A stretch of DNA of 7,483 nucleotides, from the NCBI GenBank assembly GCA_023418835.1, contig JAEZYW010000153.1, positions 1 through 7,483 on the forward strand, in the 5' to 3' direction. The stretch comes from Bacillota bacterium. Lineage in GTDB: Bacteria > Bacillota > Clostridia > Tissierellales > Peptoniphilaceae. The notes beneath the pieces were generated by a model, which was given only the letters and a program-made list of their open reading frames with translations, searched no databases and had not been told where the DNA came from. The translations under genes and the position numbers were made by a program. Shown one piece after another: positions 1 to 6,060 of the stretch. Positions within the stretch are counted from its first letter, which is position 1. Each line of letters opens with the position of its first letter.

Positions 1-33
1 AAAATTTAAATAGGATATGTAGATTTATTAATA

Positions 34-63
34 CAAAAAAGCTAGTCTCAATTGAGCCTAGCT
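34..63 (-). terminator. Intrinsic terminator after sdpI
   Basis: Arms 40-45 and 58-63 (AGCTAG/CTAGCT) pair, then after one mismatch 47-49 pairs with 54-56 around an AATT loop. Read on the minus strand the stem is followed at once by six T (35-40). It lies 35 bp past the sdpI stop and fits the end of the sdpRI transcript. A few T also follow on the plus side, so weak bidirectional action is possible. Confidence 0.8.
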
Positions 64-97
64 AATTTTATAATATCGTCCTAATTTATTAAAAATC

Positions 98-736
98 CTA
101 TATTCCCTTGGTATAAAGATAGAAAGAATAGATTGCAGGTAATATAAAGGTGAAAATCATTATATATACTATTATTTCACTACTAATAAATATGTTCGCA
201 ATAAATAGTATTCCTGCCAAGATAAAAAGAATCCCTCCAAGTCTGTGAGTTTTATTCCAATTTTCATCACTATTTAAAGTCCATGGAAGTTTAATTCCAA
301 CAGTATAGTTTCTTTTCGCCTTTGGTAAATAATTTCCTATTGCTATAAAAAGAATACCTAATAAAAAATTGACTACTAAATTCACATCAAATTCAATACC
401 TAAACCAAATACCGTTTGTAGAACCATTATTAAAAGTAAGATTCCTGGCATGCTAATTTTGCCAATTGTAATTGCCATGTTCTTCTGATTCTTATTTTTA
501 GGATCGTTATCCAGCATGAAATTTAGAAAAATACCACTTAGAACTAAAGCTATAGGTAGTAAAATAAAACCGTTAAACTTTGTAGTGTATCCATCAACTT
601 CTCCATTAAAATTCCAATGGTTTGGAACCATATCTGGCATTTTACTGTAAAATGTAAGATTAAAAATGATAACGATCAATATAGATACTATTACAGAAAT
701 TTTAGATGTTTTTGTAAATCTAATTTTATTTTTCAT
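98..736 (-). CDS. sdpI: SdpI-family membrane protein (immunity/signal-transduction)
   Basis: Predicted 212-residue integral membrane protein with about six hydrophobic segments (near residues 13-30, 56-74, 95-113, 118-136, 165-185, 188-207). After the first helix it has the DUF1648 signature MP..VP.HWN.NGE.DGY (33-50). In the second half is the SdpI signature GNYLPK...N..VGI..PWTL followed by W.KTHRLGG. In Bacillus subtilis SdpI gives immunity to the SDP toxin and, when toxin-bound, sequesters the repressor SdpR at the membrane; that role here is inferred from family and from the adjacent sdpR. I chose the ATG at 736, which has GAGGTG six bases upstream and gives an 11-bp overlap with sdpR. 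An in-frame GTG at 745 lies inside that ribosome site and is less likely. No toxin gene is in view, so the ligand is unknown; a general envelope-stress role is possible. Confidence 0.9.
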   Translation of the reverse strand: MKNKIRFTKTSKISVIVSILIVIIFNLTFYSKMPDMVPNHWNFNGEVDGYTTKFNGFILLPIALVLSGIFLNFMLDNDPKNKNQKNMAITIGKISMPGILLLIMVLQTVFGLGIEFDVNLVVNFLLGILFIAIGNYLPKAKRNYTVGIKLPWTLNSDENWNKTHRLGGILFILAGILFIANIFISSEIIVYIMIFTFILPAIYSFYLYTKGI

Positions 737-1001
737 TTCCTTCACCTCTAAATTTTATAAACCAAGCTAAAATGTCTTCAAATACGCTGGTATTTAATTC
801 GTAAAATATAAAATTTTTTTCTCGCCTTTCATAAACTAAATCCGCATTTTTTAAAATTTTTAAATGATAAGAAATAGTCGCATTTGTCAAATTAAATTCT
901 TTTGCAATATCCCCGGCATTCAAACTTCCCTTTTTTCTAAGCATATCTAAAATGTCCATGCGAACGGGATCAGAAAGGGCTTTAAATGTATTAGAAAACA
1001 T
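726..1001 (-). CDS. sdpR: SdpR-type ArsR-family transcriptional repressor
   Basis: A 91-residue single-domain winged-helix protein, typical of small ArsR regulators. It starts with FKALSDPVRMDILDML, then has the recognition helix region AKEFNLTNATISYHLKILKNADLV (about 35-56) and a beta-wing YERREKNFIFYEL. No cysteine cluster of the metal-sensing ArsR type is visible, which agrees with the SdpR subgroup, where regulation is by sequestration on SdpI. The ATG at 1001 follows AAGGTGAG. The end overlaps the start of sdpI, so the two are co-transcribed and probably translationally coupled. A strong promoter and a palindrome just upstream suggest autorepression of the operon. Function is inferred from family and gene order. 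Confidence 0.9.
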   Translation of the reverse strand: MFSNTFKALSDPVRMDILDMLRKKGSLNAGDIAKEFNLTNATISYHLKILKNADLVYERREKNFIFYELNTSVFEDILAWFIKFRGEGNEK

Positions 1002-1026
1002 CTTCTCACCTTCTATTTTGATATAT

Positions 1027-1038
1027 ATCTAATTAGAT
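1027..1038. promoter_or_regulatory. Candidate SdpR operator (palindrome)
   Basis: ATCTAATTAGAT is a perfect 12-bp palindrome. Allowing one inserted base it extends outward to about GATATA...TATATC. It covers the downstream end of the -10 box and the expected transcription start of sdpR, where an ArsR-family dimer would block RNA polymerase. Assignment to SdpR is inferred from position. Confidence 0.55.
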
Positions 1039-1065
1039 TATATCATTTGGAAAATAAAAAAACAA
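1037..1065 (-). promoter_or_regulatory. sdpRI promoter
   Basis: On the minus strand TTGTTT (-35, 1065-1060) and TATAAT (-10, 1042-1037) are 17 bases apart, and the -10 is preceded by TGA, an extended -10. The predicted start is near 1030, about 30 bp before the sdpR ATG. The -35 falls within the T-tract and stem foot of the terminator of the preceding gene, a very compact junction. Confidence 0.75.
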
Positions 1066-1098
1066 GAACTATTTAGAAATTAATCTAAATAGTTCTTG
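1051..1098 (-). terminator. Intrinsic terminator after the hydroxyacid dehydrogenase gene
   Basis: A perfect 15-bp stem (1063-1077 with 1084-1098) closes a six-base loop. On the minus strand it is followed by seven T, A, then four T (1062-1051). It begins 13 bp past the stop of the upstream gene and separates that operon from sdpRI. Confidence 0.9.
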
Positions 1099-1110
1099 GG
1101 TTAAAATATT

Positions 1111-2061
1111 TTAATTTATTTTATTTCTAGGGGTATTTCCTTGAATAAAATCTTCAAGATTATCTGCTACTGCAACTCCCATTTCCATTCTAGCTTCATT
1201 TGTGGCATTTCCTAGATGAGGTATTAATATCACATTATCTAGCTCCAATAATTCCTCTGAAACTTTTGGTTCAAATTCATAAACGTCCAAAGCAGCTCCT
1301 GCAATTTCACCCTTTTTCAAAGCTTCTATAAGTTCTCTTTCGTTCATCAAAGGACCTCTAGCGGCATTGATAAAATAGGCTGACTCTTTCATCATTTTAA
1401 ACTCATTTTCTCCAATCATATGGTGTAAATCTGGGGAAAAGGCAGTGTGAATTGATAGAAAGTCCGCTTCTTTAATTACTTCATCTTTGCTTTTAAAAAT
1501 TGCACCTAGACTTTCAATTCCTTCTTTTCTATTTCTGGAATAGTAAACTACTTTCATTTCAAAAGCCAAAGCTCTCTTAGCCAAATTTTGACCAATATTT
1601 CCCATTCCAATAATTCCCAAGGTCTTTCCCCTAAGCTCACTTCCTAGAAAATATGTGGGTCTCCATCCTAAGAATTTACCATCTCTTAAGTTTCTTTCCC
1701 CTGAAAAAAACTTTCTTGCTGATGCCAATATTAATCCAAAGGTTAGCTCCGCAGTGGAAACTGCCGAAGATGGGGCAGGGGCATTTGTTACCACTATCCC
1801 CTTTTCTTTTGCATAATTGAAATCTATGTTGTCATATCCAGCACCGTAATTGGCAATAATCTTTAAATTTTTACCTTCATCGATGACGTCCTTATCAATT
1901 TTATCTGAAAGGGGACAAACCAATCCTTCGACGTCTTTTATCCTCTCGATTATCTCCTCTTTTGAAAGTGGAATATTGCTATCGTGATAGTCTAATTCAA
2001 AATTTTCCTCAAGTCTACTAAGAATTTCTTCTGGAACATTACTTGTAACTAATAATTTCAA
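1111..2061 (-). CDS. D-isomer-specific 2-hydroxyacid dehydrogenase (hydroxypyruvate/glyoxylate reductase type)
   Basis: A cytosolic 316-residue NAD(P)-dependent enzyme that should reduce a 2-keto acid to a D-2-hydroxyacid. The N-terminal catalytic domain contains NYGAGYDNID (71-80). The Rossmann dinucleotide site is GMGNIG (152-157). The catalytic residues visible are Arg235 (in NAARG), Glu264 (in FEP) and His282 (in PHLG). The second Rossmann strand ends YYSRNRK (173-179) with no acidic residue, which in this family usually means NADP(H) preference. The start is TTG at 2061: it sits six bases after GGAGGAG and gives MKLLVTS, the normal family start. The longer frame from 2076 would begin inside the ribosome site. 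The gene follows the hemerythrin gene by 56 bp with no terminator between. The exact substrate cannot be told from sequence. Confidence 0.93.
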   Translation of the reverse strand: MKLLVTSNVPEEILSRLEENFELDYHDSNIPLSKEEIIERIKDVEGLVCPLSDKIDKDVIDEGKNLKIIANYGAGYDNIDFNYAKEKGIVVTNAPAPSSAVSTAELTFGLILASARKFFSGERNLRDGKFLGWRPTYFLGSELRGKTLGIIGMGNIGQNLAKRALAFEMKVVYYSRNRKEGIESLGAIFKSKDEVIKEADFLSIHTAFSPDLHHMIGENEFKMMKESAYFINAARGPLMNERELIEALKKGEIAGAALDVYEFEPKVSEELLELDNVILIPHLGNATNEARMEMGVAVADNLEDFIQGNTPRNKIN

Positions 2062-2067
2062 AATTAT

Positions 2068-2074
2068 CTCCTCC
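2068..2074 (-). promoter_or_regulatory. Ribosome binding site that fixes a TTG start
   Basis: GGAGGAG on the minus strand lies six bases upstream of the TTG at 2061-2059. No ATG or GTG is suitably placed, so this strong site decides the start and shows that initiation is at TTG. Confidence 0.8.
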
Positions 2075-2117
2075 AATTTTTCTTAATAAACTTTTACCCT
2101 ATTTCTATCTATTTAAA

Positions 2118-2645
2118 TTATACAAAAAATTCTTCAAAATCTGAAAAGTCTGGCTTTACACTTTCTAGTTTTTCTGTTTCTGAATTTACCCATTCAATTG
2201 ACTCTTTTGACAAGTTCTTTTCTGCGTAAGGATACAGCACTGCATTTTCTTTGGAAGCGTGGCGTCTTAAAAGGTAAACGTAATTCATACCGTGAGCCAA
2301 AATATTTAATAAATTTATGCTGCTAGCTTCGTTGTCGTAATCATTTAAAGCTTGTTCCCATTCCCCTACTGTAAATCTAGCAAGGTCATGTTCAACTAAC
2401 ATGCCGTTTCTAACTAATTTTTCCGCTACTGACCCTAATTCGTCCATCATTTTTTCGAATAATATATCTTCTTCTTTTTGATGATGGTGTTTATCTGCGT
2501 ATTCCCTAATAAATCTTATACATTTTCTAAAATAATCTGTATCCACTTTATTAGTTTCTAAAACTTCCACTAATTTATCTTCCAGTATATTTGTAAAATT
2601 CAATATATTTTTATGTTCTTCCACTAAAACTGTGATCCCTATCAT
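2118..2645 (-). CDS. Hemerythrin HHE-domain protein
   Basis: A 175-residue, mostly alpha-helical soluble protein. The candidate di-iron ligands are in the expected order: His11 (VEEHKNI), His53-55 with Glu58/Glu59 (HHHQKEED), His86 (VEHDLAR), His118 and His129 with Glu133 (RRHASKEN). The end past about residue 145 is acidic and aromatic with no recognised domain. Family members bind O2, NO or peroxide, or serve in iron storage or repair of iron proteins; which applies here is unknown. The ATG overlaps the TGA of the upstream gene by four bases (ATGA), and GAGGTGA provides the ribosome site, so the two are translationally coupled. This context points to a joint function with the uncharacterised upstream protein. 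Confidence 0.9.
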   Translation of the reverse strand: MIGITVLVEEHKNILNFTNILEDKLVEVLETNKVDTDYFRKCIRFIREYADKHHHQKEEDILFEKMMDELGSVAEKLVRNGMLVEHDLARFTVGEWEQALNDYDNEASSINLLNILAHGMNYVYLLRRHASKENAVLYPYAEKNLSKESIEWVNSETEKLESVKPDFSDFEEFFV

Positions 2646-3214
2646 CTTTTCACCTCGTAAATTTCACCGTCTTTGTTAAATTCAAATCCGCTATTTTCAG
2701 CCATGCCTCTTATCCAAGCGCATCTTAGTTTATTGAACATTTCTCCATCGTCTTGCCAGTATTTTTTGTGTACGTCAATATTTTGAACCCATTTTGCATT
2801 ATTCTCTTCCAACTCAATTGGTTGAATCGCTCTGTCGCAAGGCATTCCATCTAGAAAAGAATCAGAGAAAATTCTAAATACTTCCTCACCTTTAGTTGCT
2901 ATCCTTTCTGATTTTCCTCGATTTTCAAACCACTCTAAAAGTTCTTCCTCAGTTACTCCACTTTCAAGTAATCCCCTGACAACTTCACTAAAACTCTCTT
3001 CTACAATATCAATTTGACTTTGCAACCATCCGTGAATGTTTTGTAAGTCTATAATTTCTTCTAATTCTCCATCTTTCAAACTACCTATATTTCTTTGAAT
3101 TTCTTCAAACATTTCTCTTTTTCCAAAAAATTCAACTAAGTCTTTATTTATTTTATCTTGATTTTTAATTTTATCGTACATCATTTGATGTATAGGTGCT
3201 AAAAATTTACTCAT
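2642..3214 (-). CDS. Uncharacterised protein coupled to the hemerythrin gene
   Basis: A 190-residue soluble, charged, largely helical protein with no signal peptide or membrane segment. I do not recognise a characterised family. Distinctive parts are FLAPIHQMMYDKI at the N-terminus (His9), NIHGWLQSQID (59-69, His61), LDGMPCDRAI (121-130, Cys126) and a C-terminal stretch with His149, KKYW, Cys165 and CAWIRGM. The spaced His, Cys and Trp residues could bind metal or heme, but this is speculation. The ATG at 3214 has GGAGG six bases upstream. It is the first gene of its unit and its stop is embedded in the start of the hemerythrin gene, which argues for stoichiometric production and possibly a complex. 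Confidence 0.85.
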   Translation of the reverse strand: MSKFLAPIHQMMYDKIKNQDKINKDLVEFFGKREMFEEIQRNIGSLKDGELEEIIDLQNIHGWLQSQIDIVEESFSEVVRGLLESGVTEEELLEWFENRGKSERIATKGEEVFRIFSDSFLDGMPCDRAIQPIELEENNAKWVQNIDVHKKYWQDDGEMFNKLRCAWIRGMAENSGFEFNKDGEIYEVKR

Positions 3215-3243
3215 AACATACCTCCAGCTTCAATCTACTTGAA

Positions 3244-3249
3244 ATTATA
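3244..3249 (-). promoter_or_regulatory. Probable -10 box of the hemerythrin operon
   Basis: A perfect TATAAT on the minus strand lies 30 bp before the ATG at 3214 and downstream of the preceding terminator, the right place for the promoter of this unit. No good -35 is seen 16-18 bp upstream (CAGATA region), so it may depend on an activator or be a weak promoter. Confidence 0.45.
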
Positions 3250-3289
3250 TTCTAAATACTTTTGATTATCTGTTTCCTATGTTACGTCT

Positions 3290-3333
3290 AAAAAAGAAAA
3301 GTAAGTTTTCGAAAATACATTCAAAAACTTACT
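3290..3333 (-). terminator. Intrinsic terminator after the second nitroreductase gene
   Basis: Arms 3300-3309 and 3324-3333 pair over 10 bp. After one mismatch 3311-3313 pairs with 3320-3322 around a six-base loop. On the minus strand the stem is followed by a T-rich tract with one C (3300-3290). It starts 6 bp after the stop codon and ends the threonine dehydratase/nitroreductase block. Confidence 0.8.
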
Positions 3334-3339
3334 CTACTC

Positions 3340-4083
3340 TTAAAGCTTAAATCCATTTTTCCTTGCAAATTCTAAAAGTTGAAGCCTCTTTGGGTTGGGA
3401 TTTTGATTTTTGCTCACCACTTGTTTAAAAAAGCTATCCGATCTTCTATTTCCTTCTCGAAGATCGTAGTAGGTCGTCATTTCTAAATCATACTCTCCCA
3501 GTTCTTTGCTATAGTCATCATAAATCTTATACTCATTTTCAAAAACCCTATTTTTCATTTTCATTCTAGGTTTTAATTGCGGACTTTGATTTGGATAGCC
3601 AAATCCCAAGCCTAAAACTGGAAAGGTAAGCTCTGGCAAGTTTAGAATTTCTATTACTTTTTCCGGATCGTTTAGAATACTTCCCAAATACACGGCTCCC
3701 ATTCCCATTGACTCAATAATTGTAGTTGCATTTTGCGCCATCAATACTGCGTCTGTAAAACCTTGAAAGAAAGTATCCACGTCAGATTCTTTTTCTAAAA
3801 CTTGATTTGTATCTTTCATAATTCTATCGTTTCTATAATTGTCCACTATAAAAACTAAAAGCTCGGGTGCTCTTGCAACGTACTCTTGATTACAAACCTT
3901 TGATAATTCCAATTTCTTTTGGGGATCTGTAACTCTTATAATGCTCGCAAGTTGCATTCCAGTACTTGTAGCAGTTCTCATTATGCTTTCCAAAATAGCA
4001 TTTAAATCTTCTTCTTTTACTTTTTCTTCAGTAAATTCTCTGATAGTTCTGTGATCATTAATTCTTTTTATTAAAGCTTCCAT
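3340..4083 (-). CDS. NfsA-type NADPH-dependent nitroreductase/flavin reductase (second copy)
   Basis: A 247-residue FMN-binding oxidoreductase of the nitroreductase superfamily, close to the usual 240-250 residues of NfsA/NfrA enzymes. The N-terminal HRTIREF (11-17) supplies the phosphate-binding His/Arg residues. SMGMGAVYLGSI and FPVLGLGFGYPN are the central FMN-site motifs, followed by LKPR. Such enzymes use NADPH to reduce flavins, quinones or nitroaromatics. The ATG at 4083 follows AGGAGG closely; an upstream in-frame ATG at 4113 has no ribosome site. The protein is about half identical by eye to the upstream copy (4289-5008), sharing FFQGFTDA, NLPELTFP and the C-terminal ARKNGFKL, so the pair is a tandem duplication. 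The two are separated by a 205-bp spacer holding a long hairpin. The physiological substrate is unknown. Confidence 0.9.
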   Translation of the reverse strand: MEALIKRINDHRTIREFTEEKVKEEDLNAILESIMRTATSTGMQLASIIRVTDPQKKLELSKVCNQEYVARAPELLVFIVDNYRNDRIMKDTNQVLEKESDVDTFFQGFTDAVLMAQNATTIIESMGMGAVYLGSILNDPEKVIEILNLPELTFPVLGLGFGYPNQSPQLKPRMKMKNRVFENEYKIYDDYSKELGEYDLEMTTYYDLREGNRRSDSFFKQVVSKNQNPNPKRLQLLEFARKNGFKL

Positions 4084-4132
4084 ATTTCCTCCTAGTAAAA
4101 TATAAGCTAACATTAACAGTTAAATAGTATAT

Positions 4133-4161
4133 TTATTAATAATATGTGAGAGTGTTGACAA
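4133..4161 (-). promoter_or_regulatory. Tentative promoter of the second nitroreductase gene
   Basis: On the minus strand TTGTCA (4161-4156) is 17 bases from TAATAA (4138-4133), a good -35 with a poor -10. The -10 lies in the left 13-bp repeat and the -35 in the bracketed insert. The nearby TATACT has no matching -35 at correct spacing. Confidence 0.3.
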
Positions 4162-4171
4162 ACTTATTTTA

Positions 4172-4253
4172 AAAGGTCGAAGATAACATCCTTTTGAGAC
4201 CAAATCCTTACCTGCCGTTGAGGGGAGTCGAAAAAGGATTTATCGAGACCTTT
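4172..4253. repeat. Long imperfect hairpin between the nitroreductase genes
   Basis: Four paired blocks are in register: 4172-4178/4247-4253 (7 bp), 4182-4186/4240-4244 (5 bp), 4188-4195/4232-4239 (8 bp) and 4198-4200/4227-4229 (3 bp). They are broken only by small internal loops or a one-base bulge, giving 23 bp and a 26-base loop. An alternative 8-bp stem (AAATCCTT at 4202-4209 with AAGGATTT at 4234-4241) competes with the main fold. No T-tract follows on either strand, so it is not a standard terminator. It could be a mini-element, an RNA processing or stability site, or a regulatory leader of the gene at 4083. I recognise no known riboswitch consensus. Confidence 0.7.
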
Positions 4254-4288
4254 GTTTTCAGTCCAGCATGTTTATTAATAATAAATCT

Positions 4289-5008
4289 TTATAATTTAAA
4301 TCCATTTTTTCTTGCTACATCTAATAATTGAATCCTTAGAGGACTTGTAATTTTGTTTCTTCCAATTACTAATTCTGAAAAAGTTATATCTGAAGATTTT
4401 TTAACTTCTTTATCATAGTCTGAAAGCTCTTCTTTGTAATTCTCAAAAGTTTTGTATTCATTTTCAAAGATTCTATATTTTTTGTCTATTCTAGGTCTTA
4501 AACTAGGATTTTCATTGGGGTATCCAAATCCCAACCCCAAGGCTGGAAAAGTAAGCTCTGGAAGATTTAATATGTCTATCATCTTTTGAGGATCACTTAA
4601 AATATTTCCAATGTAAACAGCTCCCATATCTAAAGACTCGATAACATTGTTGGCATTTTGAGACATCAAAATTGCATCTGTAAATCCTTGAAAAAATTTA
4701 TCTACATGAGATTCTCTTACTTCTGTTACCTCATAGTCTCTGATTAGTTTTTCATTTCTATATAGATCCACAATAAATATAAAAAATTCTGGAAGTCTTC
4801 CAATAAATTCTTGCCCACAAAAATCTGCTATTTCCCTTTTCTTTTCAGGATCTGTTATTCTAATGACGCTAGCTTGTTGAAGGGCGGAACTGGAAGCGGT
4901 TCTCATAATCCCGTCAATTATTGCATTTAAATGTTCTTCTTTTACTTCTTCGTCTTTAAATTCTCTAATGCTTCTGTGATTCATTACAGTGTTTAAAAAT
5001 TCCTTCAT
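4289..5008 (-). CDS. NfsA-type NADPH-dependent nitroreductase/flavin reductase (first copy)
   Basis: A 239-residue FMN-dependent oxidoreductase, paralogous to the product of 3340-4083. It carries HRSIREF (11-17), FFQGFTDAILMSQNA, SLDMGAVYIGNIL, NLPELTFPALGLGFGYPN, LRPR and the shared C-terminus ARKNGFKL. The ATG at 5008 is preceded by AGGAGG. It begins 12 bp after the stop of the threonine dehydratase gene, so the two are almost certainly one transcript. Compared with the other copy, the stretch between FENEYK and the C-terminus is shorter and diverged, which may change the lid over the active site and thus substrate choice. Reaction as for the family: two-electron reduction of flavins, quinones or nitro compounds with NAD(P)H. 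The link to threonine breakdown is only positional. Confidence 0.9.
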   Translation of the reverse strand: MKEFLNTVMNHRSIREFKDEEVKEEHLNAIIDGIMRTASSSALQQASVIRITDPEKKREIADFCGQEFIGRLPEFFIFIVDLYRNEKLIRDYEVTEVRESHVDKFFQGFTDAILMSQNANNVIESLDMGAVYIGNILSDPQKMIDILNLPELTFPALGLGFGYPNENPSLRPRIDKKYRIFENEYKTFENYKEELSDYDKEVKKSSDITFSELVIGRNKITSPLRIQLLDVARKNGFKL

Positions 5009-5020
5009 TGTTCCTCCTAT

Positions 5021-5980
5021 TTATAATGTTATATCTTCTAAAATTTTTAATTGCTCTAAAGAAACACTGCCTCCAGTGATTACGAAACAGACTTTTTTGT
5101 CTTTTGGAATTTCAATTTTCTTTTCTAAAACTCCTCCAATTCCGATTCCAGAAGAAGGTTCGGCTAAAATTTTTCCTTCAGTCAATAATAACTTCATTCC
5201 CTTTAAAATAAAATCCTCAGATACATTTATTATTTCATCCACATTGTCTTTAACAACTGGAAAGTTCTTAGTTCCAGGAGAAACAGAAACCAATGCATCT
5301 GCAATAGTACCTAGAGCCTCAGCCTTAGAAACTTTCCCCTCTTTTAAACTGACAGTATAAGCAGCTGCGTTTTTTGGCTCCGCTCCAATTACTTTTACAT
5401 TGGGAGATTTATTTTTAATTGCCGTTGCGATTCCTCCAACTAAACCTCCGCCACTTACAGGCACTATTATAAAGTCTATATCTGGTTTTTCTTCTACAAT
5501 CTCCAAACCGCAAGTTCCCTGTCCTGCCATAATGTCATAATCGTCAAAGGGAGGCGCCATAGTCATGCCGTGTTCTTCTTGGAGTTTTCCTGCAATTGTA
5601 AATCTGTCTCCAGCATCACACAGTACAACTTCGGCTCCCAATTCTTCAATTGCTTTTATTTTATTTTCTTGTGCTGTATTTGGCATAACAACTATGCCTG
5701 GAATTCCCAGTTCCTTAGCAGCATATGCAATGGCTTTTCCGTGGTTTCCAGAAGATGCGCAAATTATTCCTCTTTTTAATTCATCATCTTTTAAAGACAA
5801 AATTTTATTCATTGCCCCTCTGTATTTAAAAGACCCCGTTTTTTGTAGATTTTCTAATTTTAAGTAAACTTTAAATCCTAAAAATTCGTCTAAATTCTCC
5901 GCCCTTATTAGGGGGGTTTTTATGATTTTTTCTTTAATTCTATTTTTTGCTTTTTCGATATTTGTAATATTAAAATCCAT
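5021..5980 (-). CDS. Threonine/serine dehydratase, PLP-dependent, catabolic type
   Basis: A 319-residue fold-type II PLP enzyme that deaminates threonine to 2-oxobutyrate (and often serine to pyruvate). Lys52 in KTGSFKYRGA is the Schiff-base lysine. SSGNHG (76-81) holds the substrate and PLP ring, and SGGGLVGG (176-183) is the phosphate loop. A C-terminal TGGSVS follows. It lacks the ACT regulatory domain of biosynthetic IlvA and matches the length of catabolic TdcB-like enzymes and serine racemases, so allosteric control by isoleucine is not expected. I chose the ATG at 5980, which has AGGAG seven bases upstream; an ATG at 5998 is in frame but lacks a ribosome site. The gene leads a unit with a nitroreductase 12 bp downstream. 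Serine racemase or serine dehydratase activity is the main alternative. Confidence 0.92.
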   Translation of the reverse strand: MDFNITNIEKAKNRIKEKIIKTPLIRAENLDEFLGFKVYLKLENLQKTGSFKYRGAMNKILSLKDDELKRGIICASSGNHGKAIAYAAKELGIPGIVVMPNTAQENKIKAIEELGAEVVLCDAGDRFTIAGKLQEEHGMTMAPPFDDYDIMAGQGTCGLEIVEEKPDIDFIIVPVSGGGLVGGIATAIKNKSPNVKVIGAEPKNAAAYTVSLKEGKVSKAEALGTIADALVSVSPGTKNFPVVKDNVDEIINVSEDFILKGMKLLLTEGKILAEPSSGIGIGGVLEKKIEIPKDKKVCFVITGGSVSLEQLKILEDITL

Positions 5981-6060
5981 ATCATCACTCCTAGACATTT
6001 CTATAAATATTTACCCATTTTACGATTAGTTATGTTATAAAATAAAATTAATCAAATTAA

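Larger units (their letters stand above)
4132..4283. repeat. 13-bp direct repeats bracketing a structured insert
   Basis: TTTATTAATAATA occurs exactly at 4132-4144 and again at 4271-4283. The 126 bp between them contain a long imperfect inverted repeat and no gene. The right copy lies 5 bp after the stop of the first nitroreductase. The arrangement looks like a small non-autonomous element with a target duplication, but the repeat is pure A/T in an A/T-rich spacer, so chance is possible. Confidence 0.45.

Noticed and set aside
4120..4239. Minus-strand open stretch of about 39 codons inside the nitroreductase spacer
   Set aside because: It begins right after a stop codon, has no start codon with a ribosome site, and overlaps the hairpin. 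It is more likely chance openness or an IS remnant than a gene.
4172..4253. Known riboswitch or T-box leader for the second nitroreductase gene
   Set aside because: I compared it from memory with FMN, TPP, SAM, lysine, yybP-ykoY, guanidine and T-box conserved cores and found none. Without those motifs I keep it as an unassigned hairpin.
4989..5360. Plus-strand open frame of 123 codons
   Set aside because: It is antisense to the well-supported threonine dehydratase, has no ribosome site and gives a composition typical of a shadow frame. The plus-strand frames at 5565-5867, 5570-5779 and 6231-6455 were rejected for the same reason.
1111..5980. A 2-hydroxybutyrate pathway joining threonine dehydratase (2-oxobutyrate) and the D-2-hydroxyacid dehydrogenase
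   Set aside because: The genes are in separate transcription units divided by a terminator, and the dehydrogenase motifs fit many substrates. The link would be guesswork.
5981..6060. Promoter for the threonine dehydratase gene
   Set aside because: TATAAC and TTGATT occur in the spacer but not at proper spacing from good partners, so I could not assign a promoter with confidence.
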